A stretch of DNA of 64,000 nt from Primulina eburnea (lineage: Eukaryota; Streptophyta; Magnoliopsida; Lamiales; Gesneriaceae), in NCBI RefSeq assembly GCF_022965805.1, contig NC_133103.1:28324329-28388328 (forward strand), given 5' to 3'. The first letter of the stretch is position 1, and each line of letters opens with the position of its first letter. Position numbers and translations under genes: made by a program. This document shows, one piece after another, positions 45,418 to 57,560 of the stretch. The notes under the pieces are model-generated. The model was given only the letters and a program-made list of their open reading frames with translations, did not search any database and had not been told where the DNA came from.

Positions 45418-48400
45418 TGTAGAGGCCCGTATTTTGTATTTGTAAATTTGCGGAATTATTTAAAATTTTCCCTTTTAAATAAATAACATGCTTCATTCAT
45501 AAAATAAACTGCTAAAAATATTTAATGTTTAATGTAACAGCGTAAACAAATATTTTTTTCAAACCACAACTAAAAATAATTCGTCAAAGTAAAAACTGAG
45601 TTTGAACATAAAGAGTAAATGATAAAAGTGAGGTCCCTGGGTTCCTACTACTGCTGACCCAAGCTAGCTCACTGGTCCCCGTCCTCGATCCCGACCTCAT
45701 CAGTACCTACAACAATCAAGCCTAGTGAGTCTAAAGACTCAGCATGCATATATCGTGAATAACAGGTAAAATAAAATTTGGTGTAACACAAACATATCGT
45801 ATCATAAAGCGTAACATGAAAATCGTGTCATGAGTAATTATAAATACGTGCATACCTGAAACTCATACGTAAAAGCTTTGCTTGATAGAGCTCCGTCATA
45901 ACATATCATATCGTAATTTTTTCTGTAGAGATAATGTTCTATGCAAGTGGCCCATAACATAACATAACATGCACGTCTGATCAGACTAAACCACAGTATA
46001 CTGGGCGGTAGAGATCATCACAGCCCTTGGACTGGATATACGTACCCATACATAATCATATACCGGTCGTAAGTCACCGGGTGAAGCAATCCCATGAGTG
46101 TAAGGTGGCTACAAGACATATCGCATATATCTCAAAAAATAACATTTTTATATTATGCACGTAATATAATTATAACCCTATTTTTACCTAATGATTTGGA
46201 TCGTTCTCAGGCTCGCTGCGACCTAGTTCTAACATAAGAAACATGCAAATAATCTTGACTTGACAAAGACTTCATAACCGAACCAAAAACTAGACAATTA
46301 CGCCCAACAAACTTAGTATTCAACCATGGCTTCGTACCAACCCGAACCAACATTGAACCATCGTTTAACCATGATTAAAATACACCTAAAATGATGAAAT
46401 AATGTTCATATTAACTGAAATGCACGAAAATGGTGAATAGAAGCCAAAATCGAAAAACGCTCTTTCGAGAGTCACTTTGGGGCACATTGCACCGTAAATT
46501 CTCGTACGACCTCTAAACTTAACCAAATCACAAACATACAAAAGATTGGCCTTCTACTGTCCAGTCCAAGGCCATAGGCTAAAAGCCAACCAAGAACTCA
46601 AACGTCACCTCTAAACTGAACCCAAAGCTGCTGTCAAAAAAAATGCAGCAGCAGCTGTTGTGCTTCCTTGCTTCGTTTACAAGGGTAATGGCCATTGGGG
46701 CTTGAACCACCGACCAGAACCTCTTACCAACATCCTAAGGTGTGGCTCGAACCATTGTTAAGGGGTCTAGGCCAACCACAATCCAATCCAACACCTAAGA
46801 CAACTCAAAGCCTCACCCGAGAACACATACTGCACGCGTGGGGTGTTGCTTTTAATTTGCTGTCATTTTCATTCCAGTGGCCATATGATCAATCATGGCA
46901 TGATCTAGACATCATGAGATATTGTTTGAATCATGGATAAGGGCTAGAAGCCAAACAAGATCCACACCAAACCTCAAAACTGAAACTACTCACACAAAAC
47001 AGAAATGAAAATCGAAGGGGCACTTGTCTTGTTTGTTTTAAAAAAAATCGATGGGACCATGAACCAAGCCATGGAATGTCATCTTGGTCACGTCCTATAC
47101 ATGCTAAGGAAAGGTCCTAACCATGGTTACAAGTCCAAAAGCCAACCAAGATTCGAACCTCCTTCAACAATCAAACCAGAAATTTCGAGACTCAACTTGC
47201 AACTATGGTGGAGTTGCTGTCAAATCTTGAATCCAACGAGTTGGGGGCTTAAAATAATGGACCAACACCTCCCTAACACGCCCTATAACATGCCTAGAAG
47301 TAGCCATGAACGCCTGGAACCGAGCCAACCCCTGAATCACAAAAACAATACCAAACATGAAGCACAAGTGGGAGCCGAAAATCTGTGCAGAATTTTTGTG
47401 TAGTTGCTGTCAACATTTCGGTTTTTAGCCTTATAAATCATGTACATGTGATGTTTTAAACTAATTATACGACTTGATTGAAGAGAAAGGAACAAGATAT
47501 ACATGCATGTGATTTGTTTATGAAAGAAAACAAATGATACGACAAACACGGCGCGGTGGAGACGGAGTTCCTTTTCTTTTCTACTTTTCTCTATTGTTTG
47601 CTTCTTGCTTCTCACGATTTTTGGCTACGTTTTTCTTCTGAATTTTGAGAGAATGGAGTGAGGTAGAGTGGTTAGGAAATGAAGGGGAGTTTACTAATTA
47701 AATGGGATATTAGAATGGCAAATAAAAATCTTGCTATCCTTGAGCTTGAGAGATAAGGAAATGATTTTATATAATGATGGATAGAGGGGATTTGATGAGA
47801 TGGTGTTGGCCGATTTTTAGCTATGAAAACAAGGTGGGAATATTACTTAATTAATCATTAGTGGGGATTTAAATTGATGAAATTATTCTACAATGAAGGG
47901 TTAAGGAAAGAATTAAAAATGGTGAGTTGCCACACTTAATTAAATCTTTAAAGGAGGTGGCCGAATTTTATGTTTAAGTGCAAAGAAAAATATTGCTTAA
48001 TTATTGAATTTTAACTCCTTAAAGTTTTAAACATTTATTATGTGTTTTAGTGAATTAATAATTTAATTTAGGATAGTAATTTTCCTGCATGCATGTTTAA
48101 TTTTTAAAATAAATTAATAACATGTTAAGTTACAATTTCTTAAATAAAATAGGCCTAGATTAATTTATCCCAATTGGTTATACAATTTAATTTAGGCTTT
48201 TAATTAATTATTGGACATAAAAGAATTTATTTACTAACTTATCCAATTAATATAAATAAATCCTTAAACCTTCTTTTATCTTGAAATAAATTATTCCTTA
48301 TCTTAAATTAAGTCTAGGAATATTTTCTTATTATTAAACTTTATCTCAATACTCCGACTCCTGTCCGGCCTCGCTTATTTAATTGAAAAGATAAAACTAA

Positions 48401-48535
48401 ACTTCTACGATTTAAAATAAATAATTATAACTAAACAACTTTTAAAATGCTTTAAATATAAAAGAAATCATTTTAAAATTTAAATAATAGTAATTATACA
48501 TGGCTAATACGTAGTCTGATTTATCGGGTTCTACA
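45418..48535 (-). mobile_element. Solo LTR, 3.1 kb, in the 5' LTR of element 5
   Basis: Minus strand starts TGTAGAACCCGATAAATC and ends GGGCCTCTACA. The flanks TGTCT (left) and TATCT (right) are an imperfect target duplication, and element 5's other LTR reads straight through this point. There is no primer site, purine tract or pol motif inside. Open frames such as 47005-47403 look fortuitous. Its start resembles the LTR at 62739 (TGTAGAACCCGATTT). Confidence 0.85.
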
Positions 48536-50128
48536 TATCTTGCCATGCATATTAACATGTAGACAACCCTCCATCCACTTCAGAATTGGAATAGCAAGAA
48601 CCGAGACCCTCCATGCTTAGAAATCATCAAGCTTCTTCATATCTTAGAATTTTGATTGTGCAAGATCCGGCCATCCGATTTTCGATCCGAGCATAGTTAT
48701 GTGCTTCTCTCGTCAAGAGCTTCGAAGGGATGTAAGTTTTCTTATTTTCCTGCATGGTTCGAAAATTTGGTGTTGGAGAAATCATAATTTGATTGATAGT
48801 ATGTGTTCTTGAGATTATGGTAAGCATTTAATCGAAACCGGATCGAATAACGGACAACGTATGAAATTGTTATCATTTTTCCAGCCTATGTTCGAATGGA
48901 GTTGTGCAGATTTGGGAATTGTATTTTGTATTTGTTGATGGTTATGAGTGGTTGATATTCATTTATTGTTGTTTGAGTTATCGGGTATCTCGAAATTGCG
49001 TCGTTATCCCGTCGAAATGTAATTAGATTGAGATTGATCATACCATGTCCTACTTTGAGTTGTAAGTTGATATTGTGCCTCTCGAAAATGTCATTCCAGA
49101 TTTGGTAGTGAAGGCTTCGAACTCGAGAATTCAACTTCGAAACCGGTAGAAGAACAAGTAAAGCAAGATTGAGATTGATTGCGTCAAACCAAAAACCGAG
49201 AAAAGAAATGTATAAATCAATGTTAAGCCGGGATAGATAACTTGAGTAAGATATTACTTGAGTTCCCAAAACTACATACTAAATTTTTATTGCTTTGATG
49301 TGTTCGAAATTCTTGAGATTATATGCTTAGTTTATTGAGTTATAGAAAAGCATGTATTATGAGATAGACATCTTGGATGAGTCTTTGGTAGAGGTGCCAA
49401 GTTACTGGACGTTTGGTTTATATCGATGCTCTTAGGATAAAGATCGACTCCTATTGTAGACACTCGATATAGTGTACCGAAGTCCGAGAATAGGGACGTA
49501 CCACCACCTCAAATGGGAGAGTAGGTGGGAGACTTGTTACGTTCTTATTCAAACCGAGATCCCTAGATAAGAGTCGAGTCAAAGATTAAGAGTTAAAGAG
49601 TTTTATTTAAAGCTTTGTATTGATTTATGTTTTCTTAGACTACGTTACATGTGGTTTGACAAATGTTTTAGGCTTTTGTATATGCTTGTATGAAATGCAT
49701 GTATACGTGTTTATACTGGGAAATATATTTCTCACCAGAGTTATCCGGCTGTTGTTGTGTTTGTATGTGTGCATGGCAACAGGTGGGACAGGATCAGGGT
49801 CGAGAAGAACACGAAAGATCGAGATTATAGTGGTGATCCGGGATTAGATGTAGAACTGGTAATTCAACACTTGATATGTGGTTGATAAACACTAGTTTGT
49901 TATGACTTTATTTTGTACAAGTTTTGTATCTTTGATTGTGTTGTATATATTGAAGTTGATCTTGTAAATTCAATAAGATGGAGCCTAACTTGTTGTAGCA
50001 TTTTAGACATTTGTTTATGAGGTGCTCGATTTTAAAAAAAAAAAATTCGATCTAGCGTATTTAATTGATTCATTTAATGTCAATTATGATTGAAGAAAAT
50101 GAGTTAGCGTTCAGGTCCCCACAACATG

Positions 50129-50140
50129 TGGTATCAGAGC
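50129..50140 (+). promoter_or_regulatory. Primer-binding site (tRNA-iMet), element 5
   Basis: TGGTATCAGAGC, five bases after the 5' LTR end at 50123. Confidence 0.92.
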
Positions 50141-50437
50141 TGTATGTTCCTTAGACTGAAATAGAAGTGAGTGAGTGGGGTACATGGAGTTTTCTTTTTT
50201 ACTTCTGTAGTACTAGCATGTGATTTATTGTAATATTAATTGCATACTTTATATGCTAGTATGACAATATGTTTTACTGCTTTAGAAAGTACATGTTTAC
50301 CTCATTATCTGCTTTGATTGGAAATATGTATTATTTGAGAATGAATCAGAACTGATTCTTGATCAGAAGTATGATGATCATAGAAGGACTGAGACAGATT
50401 TGCTAGATTTGATTACTAACCATTTTGATAATCATAT

Positions 50438-51352
50438 ATGCCTCCTCGAAAAGCCGCAGAACAGGGTAGTACTTCAAATAATCCGATGGATGTTACAGCG
50501 ACACCCATGGAAACATTGTTAAGGAGATTTCAGTCATTCAACCGCCGACTTTAAAAGGCACCGAGACTTTTATCAATTGCGAGAGCTGGCTTGATGATAT
50601 TGAGATGTTGTTTGACTCACTTGACTATACAGATGAGCGTAGAGTCAGACTGATTGGGCACCAGTTACATGAGGTTGCAAAAGGTTGGTGGCTCACAACC
50701 AAAAGAGCTTTGGAACATCGAGGTACGGTGATTACTTGGAAGATCTTTAAGGTCGAATTATATCAACAATTTTTCCCAGTATCGTACAGAAAGGACAAGG
50801 GTGCAGAGTTTTCCAACCTGAAAAGGGGTCATCTGAATATTGAAGAATATGTGGCCAAATTCTCTACCTTGCTACGTTTTGCTCCTCATGCTGCTGATAA
50901 TGATGAGGCAGTGGCTGATCAGTTCATCAATGGGCTGAATCCTGAAATTTTTACACTGGTAAATACATGGTGACCAAATAATTTTGTTGATGCCTTGAAC
51001 AGAGCAAAAGGAGCTGAAGCGGGCTTGATCAAACAGCGAGGAACTTCGTATGTTGCTCAAACACAGAAACAGCGACAACCTTCTGCCCAGTTCCACCAAC
51101 CACCTTCCAGATTTGATAGTGGCGGTAGCAGCAGTGGGAAGAAGGATAATCTGAAAGCTCGAGGAAAACGGTTTAAGAAGTCTGGAAGTAGTTCATCTAG
51201 CTTCAATTGCTCACGACAGACCGGTTCTGGCCAGAGTTCTAATTATACAGGGGTCTATTGCAGAACATGTGGAAGAAGACATCTAACAGAGCAATGCCAA
51301 GGAGTGTTTGGTAGTTGCAACATCTGTCACAGCCAGGACACTTTGCCGTAGT
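50438..51352 (+). pseudogene. Gag of element 5
   Basis: Starts MPPRKAAEQGSTSNNPMDV at 50438. A frameshift near 50545 leads to PPTLKGTETFINCESWLDDI; the core follows (LHEVAKGWWLTTKRAL, VITWKIFKVELYQQFF, FSNLKRGHLNIEEYVAKFST, FINGLNPEI). TGA at 50971 interrupts it, then NRAKGAEAGLIKQ, a Gln/Ser-rich linker and CRTCGRRHLTEQC (first knuckle, CX2CX3HX4C). The second knuckle CNICHSQ is cut by a frameshift near 51335. Confidence 0.9.
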
Positions 51353-51950
51353 CTGTCCATAGCAAGGTTCTCAAAGATCTCAGGGAGAAGGATCATCTAG
51401 ATCAATGGCTCAGGCTGATAGAATATCATCATCTGTTCAATCTTTCCAGCCACCACCTACCCAATCACAGCCGAGGCCAAGAGGAAGCCAGACTATTAGC
51501 CAGCCTCAAAGACAGCAGGCCAGAGTGTTTGCACTGACCGAGGAACAAGCTTAGGAGGCAACTGATGATGTCGTTGCAGGTAACTGTTCTCTTTGTAGTT
51601 ATCGATCCTTCTTATGTGTTGATAGATACGGGTACATCCCATACTTTTATCTTTGAGTGTTTTGCATTGATACATGATTTTTCTATTGAGTCTTTATCTG
51701 CTGTAGTATATTTCTCTTCACCTTTGGGGAGAGGTTTATATCAGTGAATTCTGTTAGACATTGTATGCTGCAGTATGATGGTAATGAGATAGAGCTAGAT
51801 TTCATTGTACTCGGTTTGTCTGATTTTGACTGCATTATTGGTATTGATATGCTGACCAAGTACAGATCCACCGTAGATTATTTCCATAAAATTGTAAGAT
51901 TCAGACCTGAGATGGCTGATGAATGGAAATTTTACGGTAAGGGTTAAAGA
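51353..51950 (+). pseudogene. Protease region of element 5
   Basis: A Gln/Pro/Ser linker ends in QARVFALTEEQA; a stop and frameshift follow. The protease reads SYVLIDTGTSHTFIF, with Asp-Thr-Gly kept, then DFDCIIGIDMLTKYRSTVD. FRPEMADEWKFYGKG ends the domain before a TAA. Confidence 0.87.
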
Positions 51951-51974
51951 GCTTGAATTCCTTTAGTATTTGCT

Positions 51975-52349
51975 TTGTTTATGACTCGATTATTGGATAA
52001 GGGAGCAGAGGTATTCCTTGTGTATTTAGTAAATGAACTGAAGTTTAACCCTTCATTGGCAGATTTGCCAGTAGTATGTGAGTTTGCTGACATCTTCCCA
52101 GATGAGATTCCGGGTTTGCCTCCAGTCCGAGAAATAGACTTCGGCAGTGAACTAATACTAGGTACAGTACCTATTTTTAAAGCTCCATATAGAATGGCAC
52201 CAGTTGAACTGAAAGAATTGAAAGATCAGTTAGAGGATTTACTAGCCAAGGGTTACATCAGACCGGGTGTTTCTCCTTGGGGCGCTCCAGTAAAGTTTGT
52301 CAGAAAGAAAGACGGTTCAATGAGACTCTGCATTGACTATGGCAATTGA
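51975..52349 (+). pseudogene. RT N-terminal part of element 5
   Basis: [20 protein letters not shown] bridges to RT, then [39 protein letters not shown] and MRLCIDYGN; a one-base shift follows and the reading continues from 52346. Confidence 0.9.
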
Positions 52350-52825
52350 ATAAAGCTACTATAAAGAATAAATACCCTTTGCCTCGTATTGATGACCTAT
52401 TTGATCAGTTGCAGGGTTCTTCTGTTTATTCCAAGATCGATTTAAGATCTGGATATCATCAGCTGAGAGTTAAAGATTCTGATATAACGAAGACAGCTTT
52501 CAGAACCAGGTATGGCCACTATGAGTTTATAGTCATGCCGTTTAGTTTAACGAATGCTCCAACCGTATTTATGGGCTTGATGAACCGTATATTTCAAAAA
52601 TATCTTGATGACTTTGTGATTATCTTTATTGACGATATTATGATTTATTCGAAGAATCTGATTGATCATGCTGAGCATCTGAGAATTGTATTGAAGACTC
52701 TGAGAACTGAAAAATCGTATGCAAAGCTATCAAAATGTGAGTTTTGGCTGAAACAAGTTGTATTTCTGAGCACATTATTTCTGGAGATGGTATTTCTGTT
52801 GATCCCAGCAAAGTTGAGGTTGTGA
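52346..52825 (+). pseudogene. RT core of element 5, catalytic residues kept
   Basis: [18 protein letters not shown], then [16 protein letters not shown] (motif A with its Asp, the segment lost in copies A/B and element 3), [20 protein letters not shown] and FIIDD-type [12 protein letters not shown] with both Asp (52625-52636). A frameshift near 52770 ends the frame. Confidence 0.92.
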
Positions 52826-54018
52826 TCAATTGGCCTAGACCGACATCAGTGCCAAAGATACGCAGTTTCATGGGTTTAGCGGGATATTATCGTCGATTCA
52901 TCAAAGATTTCTCTAGTATTGCTAAACCGATTACTCAGCTAACCCAAAAGAATGCCCCTTTTGTTTGGTCAGAGGCGTGTGAATCCAGTTTCCTGGAGTT
53001 GAAAAAGAGATTAACCAGTGCTTCGGTGTTGACTATCCCGTCAGGTACTGGTGATTTTGTTGTCTATTTTGATGCTTCTCACAGGGGATTAGGCTGTGTT
53101 TTGATGCAGCGAGGACATGTTATTGCTTATGCCTCGACACAATTAAAACCACATGAGACTCATTATCCGATTCATGATCTTGAATTTTCTGCCATCGTAT
53201 TTGCATTGAAAATCTGGCGAAACTGTCTATATGATGATAAATTTGAAATTTATTCTGATCATAAGAGTTTGAAATATATACTTTCACAGTCAGAACTGAA
53301 TATGAGGCAACAGAGATGCCTTGATTTGCTGAAATATTTTGATTGTGAAATCAAATATTATCCAGGGAAATCAAATGCAGCAACTGATGCACTGAGTCGA
53401 AAGATACGTTCTTTATCCCTATCTATGATTGGTGTCTCAAATTTAATTGAAGATTGTTGTCTTTCTGGATTAGTATTTGAGACAGATTGTAAACCTCTGA
53501 GACTTTGTACCATTCAAGTTGAACCAGAGCTGATTTTAAGAATCAAAGAAACACATAAAGTCGATCAGAATATTCAGAATTCGATTGTGATGGTCAGATC
53601 AAGGCATCAATCAGAATATCAGGTTCGTGATAATGTGTTATATGTGAATAATTGTCTAGTTGTGCCAGATGTTTCAGACTTGAGACAACAAATTTTGACA
53701 GAAGCACACTATAGTCGTTTTAGTATTCATCCTGGTGGCAGAAAGATGTACAATGATCTGAAGAAACAGTTTTGGTGGAAACAGATGAAATCAGATATAA
53801 CAGATTTTGTGTCCAAATGCTTGAATTGCCAACAGGTGAAAGCAGAAAGAAAGAAACTAGGAGGTCTACTGCATAGTTTATCTATTCTAGAATGGAAAAG
53901 GGATCACATTTTCATGGATTTTGTGACGAAGCTACCACGATCTTCCCGGGGTTGTGATGCGATTTGGGTCGTTACTGACATATTGATCAAATCAGCGTGT
54001 TTCATTCCATACGAATGA
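52744..54018 (+). pseudogene. RT end, RNase H and integrase N-terminal part of element 5
   Basis: From about 52780: [35 protein letters not shown]; RNase H with [33 protein letters not shown] and [15 protein letters not shown], then TDALSRK; integrase zinc finger AHYSRFSIHPGGRKMY...CLNCQQVK with all ligands; core MDFVTKLPRS and WVVTDILIKSA with the first catalytic Asp. The frame ends with TGA at 54016 after FIPYE. Confidence 0.92.
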
Positions 54019-54366
54019 TGTACAAACACGACCAAATTACAGAGATTTATGTCAGAGAAGTGGTCAGATTGCATGGCGTGCCAAAGTCCATCGTATCAAA
54101 TCGTGACCCACCCTCGATTTACTTCACACTTTTGGCACAGTTTGCAACAAGCTCTAGGTACGAAATTACACCTGAGTACAGCATATCATCCTCAGACTGA
54201 TGGACAATCAGAAAGGACTATCCAGACATTAGAGGATATGCTTAGAGCTGTAGTGCTAGACTTTGTCACTAGTTGGCAAGATTCCTTACCACTTTGTGAA
54301 TTCTCATACAACAATAGCTATCAGAAGAGTATAGAGATGACTCCATTTGAAGATTTATAAGGCAAG
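54019..54366 (+). pseudogene. Integrase core, second part, element 5
   Basis: Reads [20 protein letters not shown] in one frame (Asn in place of the second catalytic Asp of SDR), then after a shift [19 protein letters not shown], then [20 protein letters not shown] with the catalytic Glu, VEFSYNN-type [18 protein letters not shown], and a TAA at about 54358. Confidence 0.88.
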
Positions 54367-54957
54367 AAGTGCAGATCTCCTCTCTACTGGGATGATATCT
54401 CAGAGGTACCTGAAATTGGGCCTGACATAATTCGAGATATAACTGAAAAAGTAAATCTGATTCAGCAGATAATGAAGACAGCTGAGGATAGACAGGTCAA
54501 ATATGCAAATATTCGACGTCGACCTTTAGAATTTGAGCAAGGAGACAGAGTATTTCTGAAAATCTCTCCTTTCAGAGACATTGTCAGATTTGGCAAGAGA
54601 GGGAAGTTGTCTCCATGTTATATCAGTCCGTATGAGATTCTTGAGAAGATAGGTAATCGTGCCTATCGACTCGCTCTTCCTCCATCTCTATCTGGAATAC
54701 ATGACGTCTTTCATGTGTCTATGCTACGGAAATATCTTTCTGATGCATCCCATGTTCTTCAGCCTGATGAGGCTGAACTCGATGAAATTCTGAGTTATTT
54801 TGAAAAGCCACTACAGATTCTCGATTGTAAAGGAAAGCATCTCAGAACGAAGACTATTATGCTTGTGAAAGTGCAGTGAAATGGTCATGGCATTGAAGAA
54901 GCAACCTGGGAGACTGAATCAGGCATGAGACAGAAATTTCCAGAGTTATTCCACTGA
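54367..54957 (+). pseudogene. GPY/F-like and chromodomain-like tail of element 5
   Basis: GKKCRSPLYWDD, then EQGDRVFLKISPFRDIVRFG, CYISPYEILEKIGNRAYRLA, HDVFHVSMLRKYLSDASHVL, then a chromodomain-like end LVKVQ-stop-NGHGIEEATWETE broken by one TGA (54877, Trp expected). It ends naturally at TGA 54955. Confidence 0.88.
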
Positions 54958-55042
54958 TGTGAGTTCCTTATTTAGCTTCAATTATATCTTCTTATCTTAT
55001 GTAATTTGATTGCCTGCGATTTCGAGGACGAAATCATGTCTC

Positions 55043-55054
55043 AAAGAGGGAGAA
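55043..55054 (+). promoter_or_regulatory. Polypurine tract of element 5
   Basis: AAAGAGGGAGAA just before the 3' LTR at 55056, 25 bases after TTCGAGGACGAAAT. Confidence 0.85.
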
Positions 55055-55182
55055 TTGCCAGCCCCGAGAGTATATCATTTTAATCCGAGATTATTTAATT
55101 GATGAATTAGTGTGATCATGGAAGGACAAGCTCGGAGGAAGACATGGGAAAGCATGGGATACGTGTGGAGGCCAGAAGACCT

Positions 55183-55359
55183 CGCGCATATGCGCGGAGA
55201 TAAGACGCGCATATGCGCGAGCAGCCAAATGCTAAGATAGAAAGTCTCGCGCATATGCGCGAGACGAGGTGCGCTTATGCGCGTGTAGATGTAATTCTAA
55301 GCGCCGAGACAGGAAGTCTCGCGCATATGCGCGAACATTGGACGCGCATATGCGCGAGA
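55183..55359. repeat. Dyad cluster CGCGCATATGCGCG, 3' LTR of element 5
   Basis: Six copies form three facing pairs. In the third pair (55318-55360) the arms TCTCGCGCATATGCGCG and its exact reverse complement flank a 9-base loop, a perfect 17-bp stem, and each arm is itself a 14-bp palindrome. Confidence 0.92.
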
Positions 55360-57212
55360 AGTAATGAATGAAAAAAAATGTGAGACATGTCTATTCATGC
55401 ATATTAACATGTAGACAACCCTCCATCCACTTCAGAATTGGAACAATAAGAACCGAGACCCTCCATGCTTAGAAATCCTCAAGCTTCTTCATATCTTAGA
55501 ATTTTGATTGTGCAAGATCCGGCCATCCAATTTTCGACCCGAGCATAGTTACGTGCTTCTCTCGTCAAGAGCTTCGAAGGGATGTAAGTTTTCTTATTTT
55601 GTTGTACTGTTCGAAAATTTGGTGTTGGAGAAATCATAATTTGATTGATATTATGTGTTCTTGAGATTATGGTAAGCATGTAATCAAAACCGGATCGAAG
55701 AACGGACAACATATGCAATTTTTAACATTTTTCCAGCCTATTTTCGAATGGAGTTGTGCAGATTTTGGAATTGTAGTTCGTATTTGTTGATGGTTATGAG
55801 TGGTTGATATTCATCTATTGTTGTTTGAGTTGTCGGGTATCTCGAAATTGCGCCGGTATACCGTCGAAACGTAATTAGATTGAGATTGATCATGCCATGT
55901 CTTACTTTGAGTTGTAAGTTGATATTGTGTGTGGGGACCCGGACGCTAATTCATTTCTTAATCATATTTCAAAATAATTGGATCAATTGAATAAACTGGG
56001 TCTAAAATTTTTTATTTTTTTTATACAAATGCGGAACATAATAGAATCAGTTTGATATACATGTCAAAATAAAAGTACAAGTCTTGTACTACAATATGTT
56101 ATAACAAACTACTGTTCTTTCACTACATATCAACTAATGAAAATAACTCTACTTCTGAATCCGGATCTCCACGCTAAATATAATCTCTCATCCTCGTCTT
56201 GACCCTGATCATGTCCCACATGTTTTCATGCACACATACAAAACAGAACAACAGCCGGATAACTCCGGTGAGAATATAATCCCAGTATAAACAATGTATA
56301 TGCAATCATATAAAAACATATAAGAAAGCATAACCATCATCAGTAACATGTATCAAATCTGAAAACATGAAATGATATAAAACTGTAAATCAACTCATCT
56401 CTCTGACTCGACTCTGATCTAGTCTAGTCTAGGGATCTCGGTTCCCGGACGTTGGCATATCATATCGAATCTCAGCAATAGAAGTCGATCTACTTCTAAG
56501 CAACATCAATATAAACCAATCATCCAATATCTAGGCACCTATGCCACAGACTTGGCACCTCTGCCAATGACTCGTTCTCATAATCTATCTTCTATTATCT
56601 GCTATTCTATAAGTCAATAGAATAGACATATACATTCAAATAATACAACAGTATTAAAACAATGACAAACAAGTATGTGGTTTTAGGGAAACTCAAGTCA
56701 AATCTGACTCAAGTCGATTTCCCGGTTAACATTGATTTATACCTTTCTTTTGTCGATCTAATGAAGTCGAAGTCTCGAATTCGAAGCCTGTCAATATTCA
56801 ATCTGGCAATGACAATATCGAGGAGTACAATATCAATATACCACTCAAATCAATACTGGATATAATCGAAACTCAATCTAATTCTGTTTTAACGGCATAA
56901 CTGCACAATCTTAATATACCCAGCAATACAAATCAACAGATATCAATTCCCAAAACTCATAATCGATAACAATACAAATCTGATATCAAATCTCAATCAA
57001 ATATATTCTAAAAATCATAACAATTTCATACGGTATCAGTTCTTCAATCCGATTTCTATTATACGATGTCTACTATATCAAGAACACCATATATGAATCA
57101 TATCCGATTCTTTCAATAGCATATTTCCAAATCATAAAGAAAATCAATTAAACTTACGTTCGTGCGAAGCCGCTAACACGAGGATCACATAAATATATTC
57201 AGATCGAAATTC

Positions 57213-57216
<4 letters not shown>

Positions 57217-57281
<65 letters not shown>

Positions 57282-57286
57282 TATAC
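57217..57286. repeat. (TA)n microsatellite at the TATA-box position of the solo LTR
   Basis: About 70 bp of TA, with one slip near its right end, lies where element 4's LTR has its TATATATATAAGAG box. It directly follows the dyad cluster in the direction of transcription. Confidence 0.85.
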
Positions 57287-57337
57287 ATATATATCTTGCA
57301 TGGTAAGGGCAAATGGCTTCATCTTTGTGCAACACGT

Positions 57338-57560
57338 CTCGCGCATATGCACGACCTCCCTCGGCGCATATGCGCGAGACATTTTGTCTCGAAATATTTT
57401 CTTTCTATAACTCGCGCATATGCACGTCCTCTCCCTGCGCATATGCGTGAGGTTCTCTGCCATACTCGTGCATATGTGCGGGTCCTGGTTGCGCATATGC
57501 GCGAGGTTCTATGCCTACCTAGTGCATATGTGCCCGGCTGGGTCGCGCATATGCGCGGGG
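57338..57560. repeat. Dyad cluster CGCGCATATGCGCG in the solo LTR
   Basis: About eight copies, alternately intact (CGCGCATATGCGCGAG-like) and decayed (GCATATGCACG, GCATATGTGC), in facing pairs about 30 bp apart, 125-345 bp into the minus-strand LTR. Confidence 0.9.

Larger units (their letters stand above)
45113..50123 (+). mobile_element. 5' LTR of element 5 (interrupted by a solo LTR)
   Basis: 45113-45417 and 48536-50123 join to an LTR of about 1.9 kb. The first part has the CGCATATGCG dyads (45237-45385). The last part has TATATTTCTCACC, GGTTATCCGGCTG-like and GGGACAGGATCAGGG stretches shared with the 3' LTR. Non-coding. Confidence 0.9.

Noticed and set aside
47005..47403. 132-codon plus-strand frame as a possible host gene
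   Set aside because: Lies in a solo LTR, has no family resemblance and no supporting splice or promoter signals.
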